NCBI GenBank assembly: GCA_944385195.1
Contig: CALWWH010000019.1
Span: 1-8,179, forward strand
From: an uncultured Oscillospiraceae bacterium
Lineage (GTDB): Bacteria; Bacillota; Clostridia; Oscillospirales; Oscillospiraceae
Direction of reading: 5' to 3'
DNA length: 8,179 nucleotides
Part shown: piece by piece, positions 5,885-8,179 of the stretch
Numbering within the stretch: position 1 is the stretch's first letter
Layout: each line of letters opens with the position of its first letter
Program-made: the position numbers and the translations under genes
The notes under the pieces: model-generated
What the model was told of the DNA's origin: nothing
What the model saw: only the letters and a program-made list of their open reading frames with translations
The model's database searches: none

Positions 5885-7561
5885 TTACGCCCCAAAACCG
5901 ACCTCAACAATCTGAACCGTGCCGGACTCGACCTGGACGCGGACGGCCCAAACCTCGCCCGCGGGCAGGGTCAGCGCCGGGACGGTGATGGGCTCACCGG
6001 CTGCGATGGTCAGGGTTTCAGACTCTTCGCCACAGGAAACGGTGAGAGTGGTGTCGCTTAGGGCCTTGACTGTCAGCGTCACAGGGCAGGGTTTCACCAC
6101 GTCGCGGATGGTGTAGTGCACGAAGTCTCCCTGGCTCATCTCAAGCCACAACACATCCAGCGGATTCTCCCACTGGCCGATGTAGCTTTTCATGGTCTTG
6201 GGGTAGGTGGGAGCGCTGCCGGGCTTCCGGACCAGTTTGGTGCGGTCCACCAGACGGTATTCCATGACGTTGCCGCGGGTCCAGCTGCCGCTGAAGGCAA
6301 CGCCGGGTTCGCCGTGGTCATAGCCCACGCCGGGGATGACGATGCCGGGCTGACGTAGGACGTACTGATGGCGATCCTCGGGATGGCTGCACTTGTCATA
6401 GTCCAGCTGCTCGAGCAGGGCGTCAAAGATCTGCTGCGCCCGGGCATAAGAGGGCTTCGGGCCGCCGTGGTCTGCGTAGTCAAAGATCTCCTTCCAGCCC
6501 TCGGGCAGGTTGTAGCCGGCGGGGGCTCCGCGGCCAAAGGGGCTGGGCTCCAGAGGATTGGCGCTCTTCCAGCACCAGAGGGCGAAGCCGATCCCCTCTT
6601 TTGCCAGCAGCTCCAGGAAGACGGCATTGTCCTTGTTGCCGGAGCCGCCCTCGCCCATCCAGATGGGGACTTGCAGCGCCTCGGCGCGCTCGAGGTCGGC
6701 CATGATCTCGTTGAGCTCGGGAACGAAGCCGTAGTTGTGCACATGAATGCACCAGTTGTGCTCGGTGGGATCATAGTCGTGGTCGAAGATGTTGAGCATC
6801 GTGGACCACTGCATGCCCTCCAGGGTGAACATGTGCTTTTTGTCGATGGCACGGATGCGGGCAATGCACTCATCATAGAACGAGGCCAGGTCCGGGGCCA
6901 CATGGTGCCAGTTCTTGTCATTAATGGGCTCGTTGAGCAGATCGTAACCGGCGACGATCCAGCGGTCGGCATAGCGGCGGGCGATCTCTTCCCAGAGGAC
7001 GATGCAGCGCTCGCGGTTTTCTGCATCCAGGAACAGATGAGGGACGTTGTCGACGCCGTCATCGCAGCCGCCGCAGGACTGCCCGCCTGGGGCGGCGTGC
7101 AGGTCCAAAATGGCGTAGACCTTGTACGCCTCGCACCAGTCAAGGACCTGGGTCAGCATTTCAAACGTATCTTCGTTGAAATGGTAGCCCGGCTCTTCAT
7201 ACATCAGCGCAGCGGCGTTGAGCACCAGACGTACAGAGTTGTATCCAAGCTCTGCCATGGCTTCAATGTCGCGGCGGCCAAGGTGCCTGCGATACCACTG
7301 GGGCCAGAAGTTCTTTGCGTATTCACTGCCGCATAATTCGCGGATCAGCCAGTCCATAGAGCGGGCGCGGTCGAGAAGTTTCGGGCGGTTATAAGCGCCG
7401 TCGAAGGGGCGGGTGCCGCCGACCATAAATCCCTCGGGATTCATCCAGTTGCCAGCGCCCCATCCGCGGAGCACAATCTGCTCCCCGAGGCCGTTGACCA
7501 TCTTGGTGCCCTGGGCGCGGACAAAGCCGTTGACCCGGGCGCGACTGCATGGATTACTCAT
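5885..7561 (-). CDS. Glycoside hydrolase family 5-like protein (cellulase/glucanase fold), cytoplasmic
   Basis: A 558-residue retaining glycoside hydrolase with a GH5-type (beta/alpha)8 barrel at about 10-390 and a beta-rich C-terminal region (about 400-558) that I cannot assign. The N-terminus reads VNGFVRAQGTKMVNG and VLRGWGAGNWMNPEGF, as in many GH5 enzymes. Conserved active-site blocks are SVRLVLN (109-115), ILDLHAAPGGQ (151-161), YDLLNEP with acid/base Glu211, IHVHNYG (272-278), WMGEGGSG with nucleophile Glu304, and ALWCWKSANP (328-337). A Cys-rich loop CGGC (163-166) follows the DLHAAPGG motif. There is no signal peptide, so it should act in the cytoplasm on imported oligosaccharides. 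Start: GGAGG seven bases before the ATG. It lies directly downstream of a sugar-type binding protein and is followed by a strong terminator. Substrate (beta-glucan, mannan, other) and exo/endo action are not readable; the subfamily is unknown. Confidence 0.9.
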   Translation of the reverse strand: MSNPCSRARVNGFVRAQGTKMVNGLGEQIVLRGWGAGNWMNPEGFMVGGTRPFDGAYNRPKLLDRARSMDWLIRELCGSEYAKNFWPQWYRRHLGRRDIEAMAELGYNSVRLVLNAAALMYEEPGYHFNEDTFEMLTQVLDWCEAYKVYAILDLHAAPGGQSCGGCDDGVDNVPHLFLDAENRERCIVLWEEIARRYADRWIVAGYDLLNEPINDKNWHHVAPDLASFYDECIARIRAIDKKHMFTLEGMQWSTMLNIFDHDYDPTEHNWCIHVHNYGFVPELNEIMADLERAEALQVPIWMGEGGSGNKDNAVFLELLAKEGIGFALWCWKSANPLEPSPFGRGAPAGYNLPEGWKEIFDYADHGGPKPSYARAQQIFDALLEQLDYDKCSHPEDRHQYVLRQPGIVIPGVGYDHGEPGVAFSGSWTRGNVMEYRLVDRTKLVRKPGSAPTYPKTMKSYIGQWENPLDVLWLEMSQGDFVHYTIRDVVKPCPVTLTVKALSDTTLTVSCGEESETLTIAAGEPITVPALTLPAGEVWAVRVQVESGTVQIVEVGFGA

Positions 7562-7588
7562 ACTATTTCCTCCGATTCCTTTTATGAA

Positions 7589-7617
7589 GGGGCTCCTAAA
7601 AGACGCTTAGGAGCCCC
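7589..7617 (-). terminator. Intercistronic hairpin between binding protein and glycoside hydrolase
   Basis: A perfect 11-bp stem (7589-7599 with 7607-7617) with a 7-base loop lies about 34 bp after the binding-protein stop codon (7651-7653) and about 28 bp before the hydrolase ATG. On the minus strand it is followed by TTCATAAAAGG, not by a T tract, so it is a poor terminator. It is more likely an mRNA-stabilising or processing structure that raises binding-protein yield relative to the enzyme. No promoter for the hydrolase was seen in 7562-7650. Confidence 0.6.
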
Positions 7618-7650
7618 GGGGCTTAGCTTATAGAAGTTAGGTACTGGATT

Positions 7651-8179
7651 TTAATTGCTGCTGCGCGTCTGAATGCGGTCATAGGCATCCTGCTGCATCT
7701 GGAGCGCAGTCTCCAGGCCCATGCTGTAGAGCGTCTGGACGAAGTCGTCCCACTCCGTGTCGACGGACTTCTCGCCGGTGATGAAGCGGGTGAGATTCTC
7801 GTCGATGCAGGTGCGCATGTCGGCCACGATGGAGTTATACTCGGAAGCATCCTCCTCGGCGATGGTCAGCGCGTTGACGGTGCAGGGCGTCTCGACGCTG
7901 GCATAGGAGTTATACCAGGTGTTGCGGGCTTCGATCTGCTCGGGGGTGAAGTTCGGGGTCTTGATCTCACGGGTCCAGTCATACTGCCAGGGACCGCCGA
8001 CACCGGAACCGGTGTAGATGCTCAGCATCTGGTTCAGAGACAGGTCAGGGTCGTTGTAGATCTTCTCGGTCAGATAGGGCACGCCATTTTCGTCAACGGT
8101 GTGGGCAACACCCTCAACGCCGTAGTTGAGCAGCAGGGAGCCCTCATCGGTGTAGAGATAGTCAAACCAGCGGACCATC
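7651..8179 (-). CDS. Family 1 extracellular solute-binding protein, sugar type (C-terminal part)
   Basis: This is the C-terminal 176 or so residues of a large carbohydrate-binding protein of an ABC importer (LplA/YtcQ-like long family 1); the N-terminus with its expected lipobox lies beyond the right edge. Visible are WFDYLYTDEGSLLLNYGVEG, then HTVDENGVPYLTEKI and DLSLNQMLSIYTG. The end of the family is intact: GEKSVDTEWDDFVQTLYSMG followed by LETALQMQQDAYDRIQ. These match the usual 'DW.dYV..L..mGl....e..Q.AyDRy' ending. The frame is open to the window edge; the ATG at 8176-8178 is internal, not the start. It is followed by a hairpin and the GH5-like enzyme on the same strand, so it probably delivers that enzyme's substrate. 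Partner permeases of the LplB/YtcP type would be expected upstream, off the window. Confidence 0.92.
   Translation of the reverse strand, partial: MVRWFDYLYTDEGSLLLNYGVEGVAHTVDENGVPYLTEKIYNDPDLSLNQMLSIYTGSGVGGPWQYDWTREIKTPNFTPEQIEARNTWYNSYASVETPCTVNALTIAEEDASEYNSIVADMRTCIDENLTRFITGEKSVDTEWDDFVQTLYSMGLETALQMQQDAYDRIQTRSSN

Noticed and set aside
6190..7336. Long open frames overlapping the GH5-like gene (plus strand 6368-7336, minus strand 6190-7143)
   Set aside because: Both are shadows of the hydrolase frame; they are Ala/Ser/Pro-rich or Gly/Val-rich without motifs, while the hydrolase has intact catalytic motifs.

Overview
The window looks like chromosomal DNA of a GC-rich anaerobic Clostridia (Oscillospiraceae/Ruminococcaceae-like Firmicute, probably from a gut or digester). 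The evidence is strong AGGAGG-type ribosome binding sites, lipoprotein-type solute-binding proteins, the 'long' family 1 solute-binding proteins typical of Clostridia and Bacillota, strong G/C at third codon positions, and near-consensus sigma-A promoters. This placement is inference; there is no rRNA or marker gene in the window.

Region 1 (1-3045, minus strand) is a dipeptide/oligopeptide (Dpp/Opp) ABC importer operon. It reads: promoter (3017-3045), a lipoprotein binding protein (1412-2965), a strong intercistronic hairpin (1375-1403), a DppB-type permease (350-1288), then a DppC-type permease running off the left edge (1-347). The two permeases are 2 bp apart and probably translationally coupled. 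ATPase genes would be expected further left. The hairpin fits the common arrangement in which the binding protein is made in excess over the membrane subunits.

Region 2 (3096-4497, plus strand) is a divergent gene for a CPA-type cation:proton antiporter. It has an excellent promoter and a leader of about 115 nt that folds into a terminator-like hairpin just before the ribosome binding site. The leader looks like an attenuator or riboswitch and is one of the two most interesting items here.

Region 3 (4498-5748) is a mosaic of broken genes: the 3' end of an unrecognised minus-strand gene (4534 to about 4796), an internal piece of a family 1 solute-binding protein cut at both ends (about 4796-5589), and the 3' end of an unrecognised plus-strand gene (about 5590-5748). 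This is either a real replacement or decayed locus, or a chimeric assembly.

Region 4 (5775-8179, minus strand) is a carbohydrate-uptake and degradation cluster. A family 1 solute-binding protein (C-terminal 176 residues visible, entering from the right edge) is followed by a hairpin and then a complete cytoplasmic GH5-like glycoside hydrolase (5885-7561), ending at a strong rho-independent terminator (5775-5814). Together these suggest import of an oligosaccharide and its cleavage inside the cell.

No tRNA, rRNA, CRISPR array, insertion sequence or phage gene was seen.
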